Source of the DNA: Tridacna crocea
Taxonomy: Eukaryota; Mollusca; Bivalvia; Cardiida; Cardiidae
Length of the DNA: 64,000 bases
Assembly: GCA_943736015.1 (NCBI GenBank)
Contig: OX031061.1
Span: 15,199,290-15,263,289 of the forward strand
Direction of reading: 5' to 3'
This document shows, piece by piece, positions 1 to 10,129 of the stretch (the stretch's first letter is position 1; each line of letters begins with the position of its first letter). The notes beneath the pieces are model-generated. The model saw only the letters and a list, made by a program, of their open reading frames with translations. It was not told where the DNA came from and did no database searches. Both the position numbers and the translations under genes were made by a program.

Positions 1-228
1 AACTCTGTACCACACAATCCCTACTTTTGACGACCCTGAACAAGAAGCCTTTAGAAAACATTGAGGGAAAAGGAGAAAATGCTGGTAAGCAGCATTTCTT
101 CCATTTCCCAAAATGTTTTCTACCCTGCTGGAAACAAAATTTCAATTTTTGAGTTAGGTTTATTTTGTTGTCTGCAAGTCCTTACAATTTGGACCAGTCT
201 AGAATTCTGTTGTTTGGTAATGAGTTAA
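1..228 (+). mobile_element. PalA1 MITE, 5' end cut by window edge
   Basis: Starts inside the 5' TTAA (first bases AACTCTGTACC) and ends GGTAATGAGTTAA at 225-228. The central palindrome at 54-120 is somewhat degraded (TTGAGGG on the left, TTCTTCC on the right). The right arm keeps the family's diagnostic CTGCAAGTCC...CAATTTGGACCAGTCTA stretch. No coding capacity. Confidence 0.85.
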
Positions 229-423
229 ATATTATCAAAAGAAGAAATTCACTTATCTACATCATTTCAAACTGAAGAATTCCTATAGTAATTGGCCGCA
301 AAAAGTCTATATCAAACACATTACTTTCCATGTTAAATGCATTATTTTGGAAATAATTTTTGAAGTATACTGCCTTTATTTCTTCCATATCAAGAGCTAG
401 TATCACAGTAGAAGTAATTCACA

Positions 424-500
424 GGGCCCTGGTAGCACAGTCGGTAGCGTACAGGACTTCAGAATAGTGGATCACTGGTGTGATCCCCGTCTTGGCTGAT
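424..500 (+). mobile_element. tRNA-like SINE head, fragment
   Basis: Contains an A-box-like TGGTAGCACAGTCGG and, about 45 bp later, a weak B-box-like GGTGTGATCCCCG. It resembles a tRNA-derived SINE promoter. No SINE body recognised downstream and no tRNA fold checked, so it may be a decayed tRNA-like sequence. Confidence 0.4.
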
Positions 501-561
501 TTCTTTCTGACGATTAATGATAGTCATTGCAACAGGATTGCTTCGATCAATAAATTGAATT

Positions 562-790
562 TTAACCCTTTCCCAAACGGCAAATTTTGGACCAGACTAA
601 ATTCAAAGTATTTTTCAGATGACAAATTAACAGTTGCTAAAAAAATGATTTATCTATATGATAGGGTAGAAAACATTGTGGGAAAAAGAGAAAATGGTGG
701 TTACCAGCATTTTCTCCTTTTCCCACAATGTTTTCAAAAGGCTTCTATTCCTAACCCGTAAAAACCAGGGACTGTTTGGGAAAGGGTTAA
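562..790 (-). mobile_element. PalA2 MITE
   Basis: Bounded by TTAACCCTTTCCCAAAC and GTTTGGGAAAGGGTTAA, an almost perfect terminal inverted repeat. The palindrome at about 670-732 is intact apart from AAAGAG and GGTGG changes in the left arm only. It is a reference copy for the A2 subfamily, whose outer arm contains GACCAGACTAAATTC and CAGATGACAAATTAACAG. Confidence 0.9.
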
Positions 791-1822
791 GGTACATGAA
801 AATGAAAGACAATGCTTACCTTGCTAGTAAAATATTCCACCATGTAAAACCACTCTTAGGTAATGAGAAAATGATCAAAACTGATGAGAGAAGAGCTGTT
901 TGGTATGAGACACACATCCTTTTATCACCCAATTAAGAGTAAAGTTACCAGTATTTTCCCAGCAAAAATGTAGTATTTGTTGATAAGCCATTACTGGCCT
1001 CATATTACCATATAAATTGTTATATCTGGTTAGAGCAAGACAACAGTAAATCCAAATACTTGGTTTTTGCATGAACAAGTCACATACTATATTTGACCAG
1101 GCATGTATTTATCTTCAGTTGATTGTTTCTTGCTTAATAAGATCACAGAAAAATCTGACTGATTGTGTGAGCAAAAACCCTGCAACAGAAAATATGATGT
1201 TTTTGCGTTGTTATGTGGGGCACATTTTCTCAAAATGGTTTCTGCAATAACCCCTTATTTTCTTTTGCATCATTTTTGCACATCTCTTTAAGCTCATCTT
1301 GAAGGTTTTACACAATGTATGGAGATATAAGGGGTTTTTGTACTTTATTTAACACCAGAAAAATGATACATAATCATGTCACAAATCAATATCTCTGTAA
1401 TTAATAGAGATAATGAGCTCATCTTTTGACACAAGGTGTGAACACAGAAAACAAACATTTTTATGGAAAAAAGTGATTTTTTCAAAATCTGTCCGATACG
1501 AGGTTTTTGCTCTAACCCCTCGATATGACGTTTTCATTGTGATGGCCTTTTGTGGTCTTTCAATGCCGAACACACATCACGAAGTTGGGATTCTCTTTAG
1601 CTCACATTCCAATGTCAATTTCCTTATTTCACATTTATCTTTAACAGCATGTCTGTGATGTCTAGTTTTGCATTTATATATTTGATGTTAAATAATCCTG
1701 AAGGAACAAGTCCTACAGGTGTAAGTCGGGACTGTGTGCAGGCCACTATATTCCCCAATCTTTTACCTCTGGATATAATATATATTACCCTATTGCCAAA
1801 TATATTAGTAGTATAAAAACAG
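791..1822. other. no recognisable gene
   Basis: AT-rich sequence. Short overlapping frames on both strands (for example 1379-1573 minus and 1413-1658 plus) show no family I recognise and no splice-site context. I see no repeat seen elsewhere in the window. Confidence 0.6.
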
Positions 1823-2008
1823 AGCTCCAGATAGAGGGAGTGATTTTGATTTCAAAATTGAAAATATTGATTATTCTTCACTAAACCCTATGTTGTGGGT
1901 ACTCATTAGAATCGTCTCATTGAGACGATTCTAATGAGTACCCACAACATACGGTTTCAAAAGGAAATAACTGATTTGAATACCATCACTCCCTTTTATC
2001 TGGAGCTT
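1823..2008. repeat. foldback element with 63-bp palindrome core
   Basis: Outer inverted repeats AGCTCCAGATAGAGGGAG and CTCCCTTTTATCTGGAGCT bracket a nearly perfect palindrome at about 1889-1951. Each arm is about 31 nt (TATGTTGTGGGTACTCATTA and its complement) with essentially no spacer. No similarity to the PalA-PalE stems. Confidence 0.85.
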
Positions 2009-2141
2009 TGATAAAAGTATATCACAGTATTAGATGTCTGTGCCATAGCACCATTCTGAACAAATCTATTTACAATTTAGGAGTCTTCTTTATAAAGATT
2101 TTATCAAAAGCAATAGTTAGCACCAGGAATTGTGTCATTAT

Positions 2142-2369
2142 TTAATCCTTTATCACACAATCCCGACTTTTGACGATCCTGAGAAAGAAGCCTATTGAAA
2201 ACATCGTCGGAAAAGAAGAAAATGCTGATAACCAGCATTTTCTTCTTTTCCCACAATGTTTTGTACTTTTCCCAAAACAAATTCAATTTTCAAGCCATAT
2301 TTATTCTGTCATCTGCTAATGGTTTCAATATGGACAAGTCAACAATTTTGTCGTTTGTTAAAGAGTTAA
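2142..2369 (+). mobile_element. PalA1 MITE
   Basis: TTAATCCTTTATCACAC at the left and TGTTAAAGAGTTAA at the right. In the central stem both arms carry a matched change (GAAGAAAATG and CATTTTCTTC) relative to the usual GGAGAAAATG and CATTTTCTCC, so base pairing is preserved. Confidence 0.9.
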
Positions 2370-2969
2370 GACATTTGGTTTAATAACACCATGCAATGAT
2401 GATGAACATACATATAGACGTTCACTGTACAATAGATTTTTTGTGAAACACCATTGTTGTTGATGTGCCTGAATCAACATTTTTTGTTTACAAATATGTC
2501 CAGACAACAGGAAGTAAGAGATCATCATTAATTACCAAAAATAACGCCAATGACAGAACAGTGCTTCTGATTGTAAATCTTCATAAGAATGATCAATGGA
2601 ATGAAAACTGAATGAATTTATAGCAGAAAAAAAACTTACTGATTTTATGTACATGTATGAATGTATATTTTAATCTCTTCATCTGAAATTTACGACCTTA
2701 TTATAAATGTATAACCTTACTTCCCGGACACCCTGTATGATGAATTAAGTCTACAAGCACCAACAATACTTCAAGTGATTTTATATTGATTGTTGAAAGC
2801 CAAATTTGGGCTTGTGACACATATGGATATTTGAAATTGTATCAGATATCGTAATCACTCTGTACATGCATCTACATTTAAACAGTTACTTGTTATGTTT
2901 TTCAGGTGAATTGTTTTTAGATTTCATAGTCGATGTGCACTAACCTGTACAAATACATGTTCATTGGTA

Positions 2970-3130
2970 AGGCTTTACCCAACAACAAAATTTTAGACTG
3001 GTCCAAATTGGAAGTGTTTGCAGTTGACAAAATAAATGTGACTCAAAAAATTAAACTTGACTTGGGATGACTAGAAAGTAGAAAAAAAAAAATCATCGTT
3101 TTGATAATATCGACTGTGGGAAAATGGGCT
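2970..3130 (-). mobile_element. PalA fragment
   Basis: Begins GGCTTTACCCAACAACAAAATTTTAGACTGG-like and keeps the arm up to the stem start. The stem itself is replaced by unrelated sequence after about 3076. Confidence 0.6.
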
Positions 3131-3240
3131 ATGTTTGGCTAAAAAGTAGGCCACTGAGAGAAAAGCTTGTGTACAAAGTAAAGGCCAAATTTTCAGTCCA
3201 ATAATTATAAAAAATTGATAGAATATTAATTTTGTAATTA

Positions 3241-3325
3241 TATGTCAAAGGAGATTTAAAATGGATCATGTTTGGTCAAAAGGCTCAGGTGAGCGCTTTA
3301 GGGCCATCATGGCCCTCTTGTTAAA
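3241..3325 (+). mobile_element. hairpin 3' end of a bivalve-type repeat
   Basis: Contains CTCAGGTGAGCGCTTTA followed by the hairpin GGGCCATCATGGCCC and TCTTGTT. This arrangement recurs at 3' ends of Helitron/Helentron-like repeats in molluscs (from memory). The CTRR terminus of classic Helitrons is absent, and the 5' end of the element was not identified. Confidence 0.5.
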
Positions 3326-3394
3326 GATATTTCTTGTTTACTTAATATGTTCCTGATAGTAGGTCTAAACCAGCTTCTAATTCGAAGAGTTCCA

Positions 3395-3482
3395 CATACT
3401 GAAATATTGTCGGATTACTTCAAAAACTTTGTAACTAAAGCTTGAAACAAGCTGTAGTTACGAGGTTTTTGAAGTAAACTAA
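3395..3482. repeat. foldback repeat (GTAGTTACGAGG type)
   Basis: Inverted arms TTACTTCAAAAACTTTGTAA and TTACGAGGTTTTTGAAGTAA flank a short loop AAGCTTGAAACAAGCT. Related copies lie at 39898-39968 and 56790-56866, with paired changes. Confidence 0.75.
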
Positions 3483-3485
3483 CGA

Positions 3486-3602
3486 TATGATGTATAGAAA
3501 ATATCTGCATATACTATTTCTTTCATCATTATAGAGTAGGCAGAAGTCGAATCTTCATTGGTTACTTTGTATTGTGTTCCACGTTTAATTTGTAAGTAAA
3601 AT
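3486..3602 (+). repeat. dispersed direct repeat, copy 1
   Basis: About 115 bp beginning GATGTATAGAAAATATCTGC and ending TTTAATTTGTAAGTAAA. It matches 4806-4922 in the same orientation with scattered substitutions. Function unknown. Confidence 0.75.
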
Positions 3603-4345
3603 TATATGATTAGCAGTGCTTATTTCTTTCACTTACAATAGGAGAAAAATATGAAATTTCCATTGTGCCGGTGTTTGGCTTCATTGGTCGTAAGCTAGCC
3701 TGGCATTCAGGCCCTGCATTTAAGTCATTCTAATAAACAAGGTACACAACCACAGTAAATCAGACATTCAGAGCATTGAGAACACAGAGTTTCCATTTTG
3801 CAGTTTTATTTGATGAGTTTGTTTTAATGAAAAGGCTCTATTTAACGGACTGACACCAGTCTACTCGAAAGCCAGCAACCCTGTTTCCTGATCTCGTGTT
3901 CATTGTGCCTGGATTCGTTTGTATATGCGTTAATGTTTGTTTCAAAACTATGAACTCATTTAAATGAAACTTTACCGAAGTATTGCTGCCGTAGTGATAT
4001 CCAGGAATAAAAATGACTCGACTTCAACTGTAGTTGCCATGGCTAGAATGAAAATATATTGCAATAAAATAATAGTAAACCATCGTCAGATTTATGGATG
4101 TATTGCTGATCTGTCATGCAAATACAATTTTAGATATTTCAAACTTTAAAAAGAAAAATTGTCAAGAGTTAATTTCTGTTTATTTTCAATTGACTTTTCT
4201 TTTCTTTCTCGACATCGAATTAGTATGTAAAAGATCTGCTTTTTTAATCCGATGATCCGATGAAGCTACTGAGTAAGGAGAGGAGGAGGGGGGGGGGGGG
4301 TTATTCTGAAATTTGTTTCAATAGATCTACAGGCTTCTTCTTCTA
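3603..4345. other. no recognisable gene
   Basis: Short frames only. It contains a G-rich run at 4282-4301 next to a purine-rich tract. Nothing else identifiable. Confidence 0.55.
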
Positions 4346-4539
4346 TCTCACTGAGATAGAAGCCTTTATAAAACATGGTGGGAAAAGGTAACCAGCATTT
4401 TCTCCTTTTCCCACAATGTTTTCTATCCTTCACAAAACAAATTTCAAGTTTTCAGTCACTTTTATTTTGTCGTCTGCAAATGCTTTCGATTTGGACAAAC
4501 CTGTTTCGTGGGATAGAATGACGTGTGGTAAAGAGTTAA
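4346..4539 (+). mobile_element. PalA1 MITE, 5' truncated and stem-shortened
   Basis: The right end is GGTAAAGAGTTAA at 4536-4539. The left arm of the palindrome has lost its AGAAAATGCTG portion (GGGAAAAGG runs straight into TAACCAGCA), so the hairpin is asymmetric. No left TTAA visible. Confidence 0.8.
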
Positions 4540-4805
4540 TAGGACGAAAATTGAATAGATTCTTACTTACGAATAGAGCACTCTAATGGTATTCGTGAAA
4601 TATCGCCTTTCATCGCAAAAAAATAGTACAGATTCGGCCAGGACTTTGGCAATCAGTAATCGATGCGAGGAAGCAGCGTCTATCGGCCGATCATTACGGA
4701 TTACTAGAATCCAATTTGCTTGCCCTATCCTTAATTGTGTTTGTGTAGGGTTTGATAAGGCTAATACCTTAGGCGTATGGTAAACCCTTTTACTTCCCGT
4801 AGATT

Positions 4806-4922
4806 TGATGTATAGAAAATATCTGCATGTACTATTTCTTGCATCATTTATGTTGGGCAGACAGAAGTCAAATCTTCATTGGTAACTTTGTGTTGTGTTC
4901 CACTTTTAATTTGTAAATAAAT
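4806..4922 (+). repeat. dispersed direct repeat, copy 2
   Basis: Second copy of the repeat at 3486-3602, with the same order of AGAAAATATCTGCATG, CAGAAGTCAAATCTTC and GTGTTCCAC blocks. Confidence 0.75.
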
Positions 4923-5298
4923 TTACAATTACAACGAGATTGAGAACGTGCTGCCATTATGGTAAGCGGCAATCCGAGCGCTTTATTGGTCAAGACAAGG
5001 GAGATAACCACGATTAAATCTGGAAGTCAAAGTATGGATTACCTCTCTTGTTTATGTGCATAATGTACTAGTCATTTCCTACTGAAATCATCAGTGTTAC
5101 ATTCAAGAATGTTAACTCCTTGGATGCGAAGCATGACTCGATGTACTTTTACGTACAGTATAGATCAAGATCAGATTCAAATGAAAATGCGGTTTGATTT
5201 TTTATCTAATCCGTACGTATCGGCGATATTCCAGCGAAAAGGACTGTAAAAGGCATTCTACATGTATCAAGACGACATAATGTTGGTTTATCCTGCTT

Positions 5299-5671
5299 TT
5301 AAGGTAAGACTGTGTAATGCACTTTCGGTGAAAATTCTTATTGGTTGATGAATAAGGATAAATAAGAATCTATGCAGAAATAATATTTTCGCACATTTCT
5401 AACGGATCAGAAATTCCGTTTATGTCTATATTGAAATTATTTTTTGATACTTTTGTTATTTTTCTGAAAAGGGAGGTAATTATTATCTTTTTGAATTGAG
5501 AATATTATAGTGGTTTTAGATTTATAAATGATAATTCAAAGAAGGAAAAAAATGGAAAAAAAATGAATTGGTGAAAGTAGTTCAATAATACTCATTTTGA
5601 ATTATAGCTAATTTTGCAGGATGATATTTTAGTGGAAATCGCTGTTTTCCATTACACAGGTCTTACCTTAA
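5299..5671 (+). mobile_element. J-family TTAA element
   Basis: Bounded by TTAAGGTAAGACTGTGTAATG and CATTACACAGGTCTTACCTTAA, so the termini are inverted repeats of about 20 bp ending in TTAA. A reverse-oriented, diverged copy lies at 37714-38082. No ORF of note, so non-autonomous. Confidence 0.85.
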
Positions 5672-5714
5672 AGGTACACCCTTACAACTAGAGAGGATAC
5701 GCCTGGTTAAGACT

Positions 5715-6085
5715 TGAAAGATGATAGAATGGCTCAGATGAGATACCAATTACATGGTGTAAGGGACAGGAAAAGCACAAGGGATTTGTCTTCATTTAAC
5801 CCTTTCCCAAACAATCCCTGGTTTTTACGAGTCTGGAATATTAGCCTTTTGAAAACATTGTGGGAAAAGGAGAAAATGCTGGTAACCAGCATTTTCTCCT
5901 TTTCCCACAATGTTTTCTACCCTATCATAGACAGAAATCATCTTTTCAGCAAGAGTTGAATTGTCGTCTGCAAATGCTTTCAATTTGGTCTAGTCCAAAA
6001 GTTTGTCGTTTGGGAAAGGGTTAAAACCGGAAATGACAACAGCCTTATTGCCTTTGTTATTGCCTTAAGGCCTCCAAAACATGAA
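5715..6085 (+). repeat. dispersed repeat P, split by a PalA2 insertion
   Basis: The sequence ATGGTGTAAGGGACAGG, then TTTAAAACCGGAAA, then GGCCTCCAAAACATGAAATG is shared with 19265-19425 and 27290-27425. Here it is interrupted at TTTAA by the PalA2 copy 5796-6024; the other two copies are uninterrupted at that point. Confidence 0.8.
5796..6024 (+). mobile_element. PalA2 MITE
   Basis: TTAACCCTTTCCCAAACAAT to GTTTGGGAAAGGGTTAA. The palindrome arms (GGGAAAAGGAGAAAATGCTG and its complement) are intact. Inserted in repeat P at TTAA. Confidence 0.92.
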
Positions 6086-6355
6086 ATGCATTTTCTATTC
6101 GTACTTGTTCCAAAAAATTTAGTTGCTTCGCCTTTGTGTCAATGTGGTGGAATTGAAACTAGTCACCATTACCTGTTAGAGTGTGGGTATTATACTGTCG
6201 CTAGAAATAAGCTTTTTGCAACTATTGAGAAATTCACAACTGTCAGTTTGGATGTCCTGCTGTACGGTGACGAAAGCCTCACCTTTCAAGAAAATGTAAC
6301 AGTAATTTTAGAAGTGCAGTCTTTTATTAAGGATAGCAAAAGGTTCAAGCTATAA
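6086..6355 (+). pseudogene. LINE ORF2 C-terminal fragment
   Basis: An 89-residue open frame contains SPLCQCGGIETSHHYLLECG (residues 15-34), the Cys/His-rich tail typical of the region after the reverse transcriptase domain in Jockey/I/CR1-like non-LTR retrotransposons. No RT motifs lie upstream, so this is a 5'-truncated copy. The frame ends FIKDSKRFKL and stop, as such ORFs commonly do. The first ATG is not meaningful because the frame is an internal fragment. Clade not determinable by eye. Confidence 0.75.
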
Positions 6356-6716
6356 AGAAAATCTATTTAACTCTTTTGATAATTCTATAGTTTCGTTTTG
6401 CTATTATATCGAACGTATAAAGACAATAGAGTCTATTTCTTAATATTGGTTTAGAGAGCATCCCACATCGCACGATCTTCCTGTCTATAGCATCCGTAAC
6501 TGACACCTTTTCCCTTTTTGGCACCTTTTTTTCTTTTACTTGTTAATTCAATTAATAAATGAATAAAATACCATCTAGAATCCATGGAAAGGAACAGTAT
6601 AAGCTTATGCTTTCGTTCCAATCCATTTTGTAGCATATTCTAAGTATACAGTACTTTGTAATTGTCTTATTATATTTTGTATGTAAAATGTTGCAAATAA
6701 AATATGTTTAAACTAA
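6356..6716 (+). mobile_element. probable LINE 3' UTR
   Basis: AT-rich sequence immediately after the LINE-like stop codon, ending near GCAAATAAAATATG, which includes an AATAAA-type signal. Assigned to the same insertion by position only. Confidence 0.4.
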
Positions 6717-6823
6717 TGGTTCTAGTGTGATAAAAGAAGGATGAAATGGATTAAACAAAAAATGGCTAAAAAACTGGCTGAAAAACGAGTACATAGATAG
6801 ATATATCTTTGACTCCTTCATGA

Positions 6824-7041
6824 TCGAACGACAATATTTTAAGCTTGCCCAAATCGAAAGCATTTGAAGACAACAAAGTAAAAGTGACAGAAAATTTGAA
6901 ATATGTTTTGTGAAAGGTAGAAAACATTGTGGGAAAAGGAGAAAATGCTGGTTACCAGCATTTTCTCCTTTTCCAAAAACGTTTTCTAAAGGCTTCTTTC
7001 TCAGGGTCGTCAAAAGTAGGGATTGTGAGGTAATGGGTTAA
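6824..7041 (-). mobile_element. PalA1 MITE, left TTAA lost
   Basis: Right end GGTAATGGGTTAA at 7038-7041. The palindrome is intact up to a C-to-A run (TTTTCCAAAAACG) in the right outer stem. The left end has decayed to CGAACGACAATATTTTAAGC. Confidence 0.85.
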
Positions 7042-7112
7042 AACGTTATAAACAAGATATCTGAAAGGAGGGTTGATATCAAAAACTTATTCTACCTTAG
7101 CAGATATTTTTT

Positions 7113-7540
7113 TTAAACCCTTTACCAGATGACAAAATGAAACTGAAAGCATTTGCATACCACCAGTTCATTGTGGTTCAAATCGTGCAACCTTGCTTTG
7201 ATAGGGAGGAAAATATTGTGGAAAAAGAAGAAAATGCTGGTTACCAGCATTTTCTCCTTTTCCCACAATGTTTTAACTCATTACCAAACTATCAAATTGT
7301 AGGCTTGTCCAAATTGAAAGCAATTGCAGACGACAAAAATAAAGTGACTGAAAATTTGAAATTTGTTTTGTGAAGGGTATAAAACATTGTTGGAAAAGGA
7401 TAGAATGCTGGTAACCAGCATTTTCTCCTTTTCCCACAATGTTTTCTAAAGGCTTCTTTATCAGGGTCGTCAAAAGAAGGGATTGTGTGGTAATGGGTTA
7501 AAAAAGCCTGCTGAACAGGGTCTGCTTGGTAAAGGGTAAA
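7113..7540 (-). mobile_element. PalA MITE (outer), host of a nested PalA copy
   Basis: The left end TTAAACCCTTTACC and left palindrome arm run to the end of the stem at 7276. The right arm resumes at 7502 (AAAAGCCTGCTGAACAGGG) and ends GGTAAAGGG at 7538. The intervening 7273-7501 is a complete PalA1 copy. Confidence 0.85.
7273..7501 (-). mobile_element. PalA1 MITE (inner, nested)
   Basis: TTAACTCATTACCAAAC to GTGTGGTAATGGGTTAA, inserted just 3' of the outer copy's palindrome at CAATGTTTTAA. Both ends carry TTAA, one copy of which belongs to the host element. Confidence 0.9.
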
Positions 7541-7739
7541 TGAGATTCGACCATACTTGCAGCACGCGTAAGTTTTTTTCCTCCAGTCCTAGTCTTATCA
7601 TACCTGTGTTACCTGATCCAGTGATACTTGTTGTGTTTGGCTTTTACCGAGGTTTGATAATACTTGATCTATGCTCTGACAAAATGGGGTCAATGCATCT
7701 CCGAAATGCATTATACTAATAAGTTCGGTCACAATAAGC

Positions 7740-8355
7740 AATTGTCTTACTTTCTAATTTAGAACGCGTTTTACGCATGTAATAATCTTCGAAGATTCGA
7801 CCCGTCTTATATGACGCATCACCCGTTCCCCGATACTTGGGAAAAATAGGGCTAATTTCGAAGCTAATCCGTAGTTTTTCTAATTTAGAAAATTTTGGAG
7901 AATAAAGCCGAGAATGTTGTGATGAATGGTTGGTGAACACAGATTCCGTACTTGACCGTGGAAAGGTATCAGTGGTCTGGATAGACTTTTGTGCACCGTT
8001 TTAGTCATTATCTCCCGCTAGATGGCTTTCTACAAATACACATCTATCTAATATGGGCATTCTGGGTACATAAGCGGACTAATTTTTCAAAACGACAACC
8101 GTTACTTTGAATTTCAAAATGAAAGAAACGTTTCCTCAGTAAAATGCTACCTAGTGCGATTTATTCAGATATGATCAGCTAAGAGGTACTCTATGCACCG
8201 GCCATTTATTAAAATAGTCCCTACAATTCCTACGGATTAGCTTCGAAATAAGCCCTATTTTTCCCAAGTTTCGGGGAACGGGTGATGCGTCATATAAGAC
8301 AGGTCGAATCTTCGAGGAATATGACATTCGTGATAACGCGTTTTAGTAAGTAAGG
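7740..8355. repeat. foldback element with about 125-bp arms
   Basis: The arm at 7748-7876 (AACGCGTTTTACG..., AATCTTCGAAGATTCGACC, CATCACCCGTTCCCCGA) is the inverse of 8222-8350. The interior and right arm (8006-8355) belong to repeat L, also found at 33095-33458 (minus) and 42398-42780 (plus). Confidence 0.8.
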
Positions 8356-8462
8356 CATGTTTAGGATTGATTTAATTTATTTATCATCGACACAAGTTGC
8401 TCATATAGGCGACGCTTCCCTGAAGGCTGTTATTATTGTTATGGGAGATTGGTTTAATAGCT

Positions 8463-8730
8463 GCCCGCCCGGGTGGCTCAGTGATGAGCGTGTCGGACTC
8501 CTAACCGGGTGGTTGTGAGTTCGATACCCGGTTGAGGCAAACTTTCTTTCCGGCGTATTTGGCGTATTTTCGCCTCTCACCTCTGCTGAAGTAAGTGAGA
8601 AAAGTAGTTTTTGGCTTTGGAAAGAAAGTAGTGTTAGTACTGGTATGAGAAAGCCAGGAAACACATGTGCGTCACCGACCGCCATGATATGACCATAGCT
8701 GTTAAAGTGGCGTTAAACCCCAATACAACC
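8463..8730 (+). mobile_element. tRNA-derived SINE
   Basis: The head has the A box TGGCTCAGTGATGAGCG and the B box GAGTTCGATACCCGG, internal pol III promoter elements of a tRNA-like region. The body runs CTTTCTTTCCGGCG, CACCTCTGCTGAAG, GCCAGGAAACACATG and ends CCCCAATACAACC. Other copies lie at 8731-8970, 38344-38512, 39321-39577 and 55851-56112. No ORF; frames crossing it are artefacts. Confidence 0.88.
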
Positions 8731-8970
8731 CATGGTTTAACAGCTAAGGTCATATGGCAGTCGGCGACGCACGTGTTTCCATGCTGGCTTTTTCACACCA
8801 GTGCTAACACAACTTTCTTTCCAAAGCCACTGACTACTTTTCTCACAAGCTTCAGCAGAGGTGAGAGGCGAAAATACGCCGGAAAGAAAGCTCGCCTCAA
8901 CCGGGTATTGAGCTCACAACCACCAGGTCATGAGTCCGACACGCTCACCCTTGAGGCACCCGGGCGGGCG
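8731..8970 (-). mobile_element. tRNA-derived SINE, inverted against its neighbour
   Basis: Reverse-oriented copy abutting the previous SINE tail to tail. It has all body blocks; the B box reads GGGTATTGAGCTC on the plus strand and is mutated. The pair is flanked by TTATGGGAGA at 8439-8448 and 8971-8980. Confidence 0.85.
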
Positions 8971-9100
8971 TTATGGGAGAATAGTGCAGATATAGGAAGG
9001 ATCCCATGTTAAGTTACGCCTGCTTTTATTACGTGCTTGATGTATAGCACCATCACACGGGACCTCGTTTTAACGTCTTATGCGAACGACTATCGGCTAT

Positions 9101-9329
9101 TTAACCCTTTCCCAAACGGCAAATTTTGGACCAGACCAAATCGAAAGCATTTTGCAGATGACAAATGAACAGTTGCTAATAAGATGATTTTTCTATGTGA
9201 TAAGATAGAAAACATTGTGGGAAAAGGAGAAAATGCTGGTTACCAGCATTTTCTCCTTTTCCCACAATGTTGTCAAAAGGCTTCTATTTCTGACCCGTAA
9301 AAACCAGGGATTGTTTGGGAAACGGTTAA
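9101..9329 (-). mobile_element. PalA2 MITE
   Basis: TTAACCCTTTCCCAAACGGC to GTTTGGGAAACGGTTAA. The palindrome is perfect around CTGGTTACCAG. Its uninterrupted arm GATTTTTCTATGTG is the empty-site comparison for the 5.2-kb insertion in the PalA2 copy at 11548. Confidence 0.92.
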
Positions 9330-9442
9330 GATGGCCTGCTGTAAAAATAGAACCCACACCCTCAAGTGACCCCAAACATCACGGTCGCTAGTCCTACACT
9401 CTACCATTTGGGTCGTGCGGGCTAGTCGCATGTGTACGTGGG

Positions 9443-9705
9443 ACTACCCATCACAAATAAACTCCCAAAAGCCCCATTTTTTCCTCATGACTTGTCATTA
9501 TCAATAAAGTCTTCAGTTATACCATAACACCTCTCTTTATACAACAATAATGCCAACCTGTAGAAAACAAAGGTGGATTACCCATCGCAAATAAACTCCC
9601 AAAAAGCCCCTTTTTTCTCGTGACGTATAAACATCAATAAGGGTCTCGGTGATACCCTAACACCTTACTTTATACATCATTATTGTCAACATGTAGAAAA
9701 TGATG
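9443..9705 (+). repeat. tandem duplication, about 133-bp unit
   Basis: Two diverged units, each beginning CTACCCATC or TTACCCATC, then CAAATAAACTCCCAAAA, and ending near TGTAGAAAA. Units start at about 9443 and 9576. Confidence 0.75.
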
Positions 9706-9827
9706 CTCGGATGAAAGTACGACGATTACTCGGTCCGCGAGCACGATAACAAGTAGGCAGCCATTAAATGTCTTCGCACCAACCTTTACCTTTCAAACTT
9801 TTTACCAGGTAAGTCTGTGTTTTGAGT

Positions 9828-9990
9828 GTAAAGTTGCTAAGTGACTCTCAAGGATCTTTTGCGGACAGTATAGATCAAGATCAGACTGCACAGAACGTGC
9901 AGTCTGATCTTAATCTACACTGTCCGCTAAAGTGTTATGTTTTTTCTTTGAAATTTGGACTTTTTTGTTTCACTAATAAATGGAAAAATT
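9828..9990 (+). mobile_element. PalB MITE
   Basis: The core at 9861-9927 is GCGGACAGTATAGATC, the GATCAGACTGCAC stem, loop AGAAC, then the inverse arm ending ACTGTCCGC. The outer arms are diverged and the TTAA ends are not preserved. Confidence 0.75.
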
Positions 9991-10014
9991 CGTTTTATTT
10001 ATTCACCAGTGCCA

Positions 10015-10110
10015 ATCCAATCCCAGTTTTTTACGACCCAGTGGAAGAAACCTGATGAAAACCTTCTGGGAAAAGGAGTAAATATTTTCTATTTTTTTCC
10101 TCCTTTTTAA
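10015..10110 (+). mobile_element. PalA2 fragment
   Basis: Left arm only (AATCCCAGTTTTTTACGACC, GGGAAAAGGAGTAAATATTTTC). The right side of the hairpin is replaced by T-rich sequence. Confidence 0.6.
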
Positions 10111-10129
10111 TTTACTATTGGTCACACGT

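Noticed and set aside
8463-8540. tRNA gene
   Set aside because: A and B boxes are present, but the sequence is the head of a repeated SINE with a conserved non-tRNA body and no clear acceptor stem.
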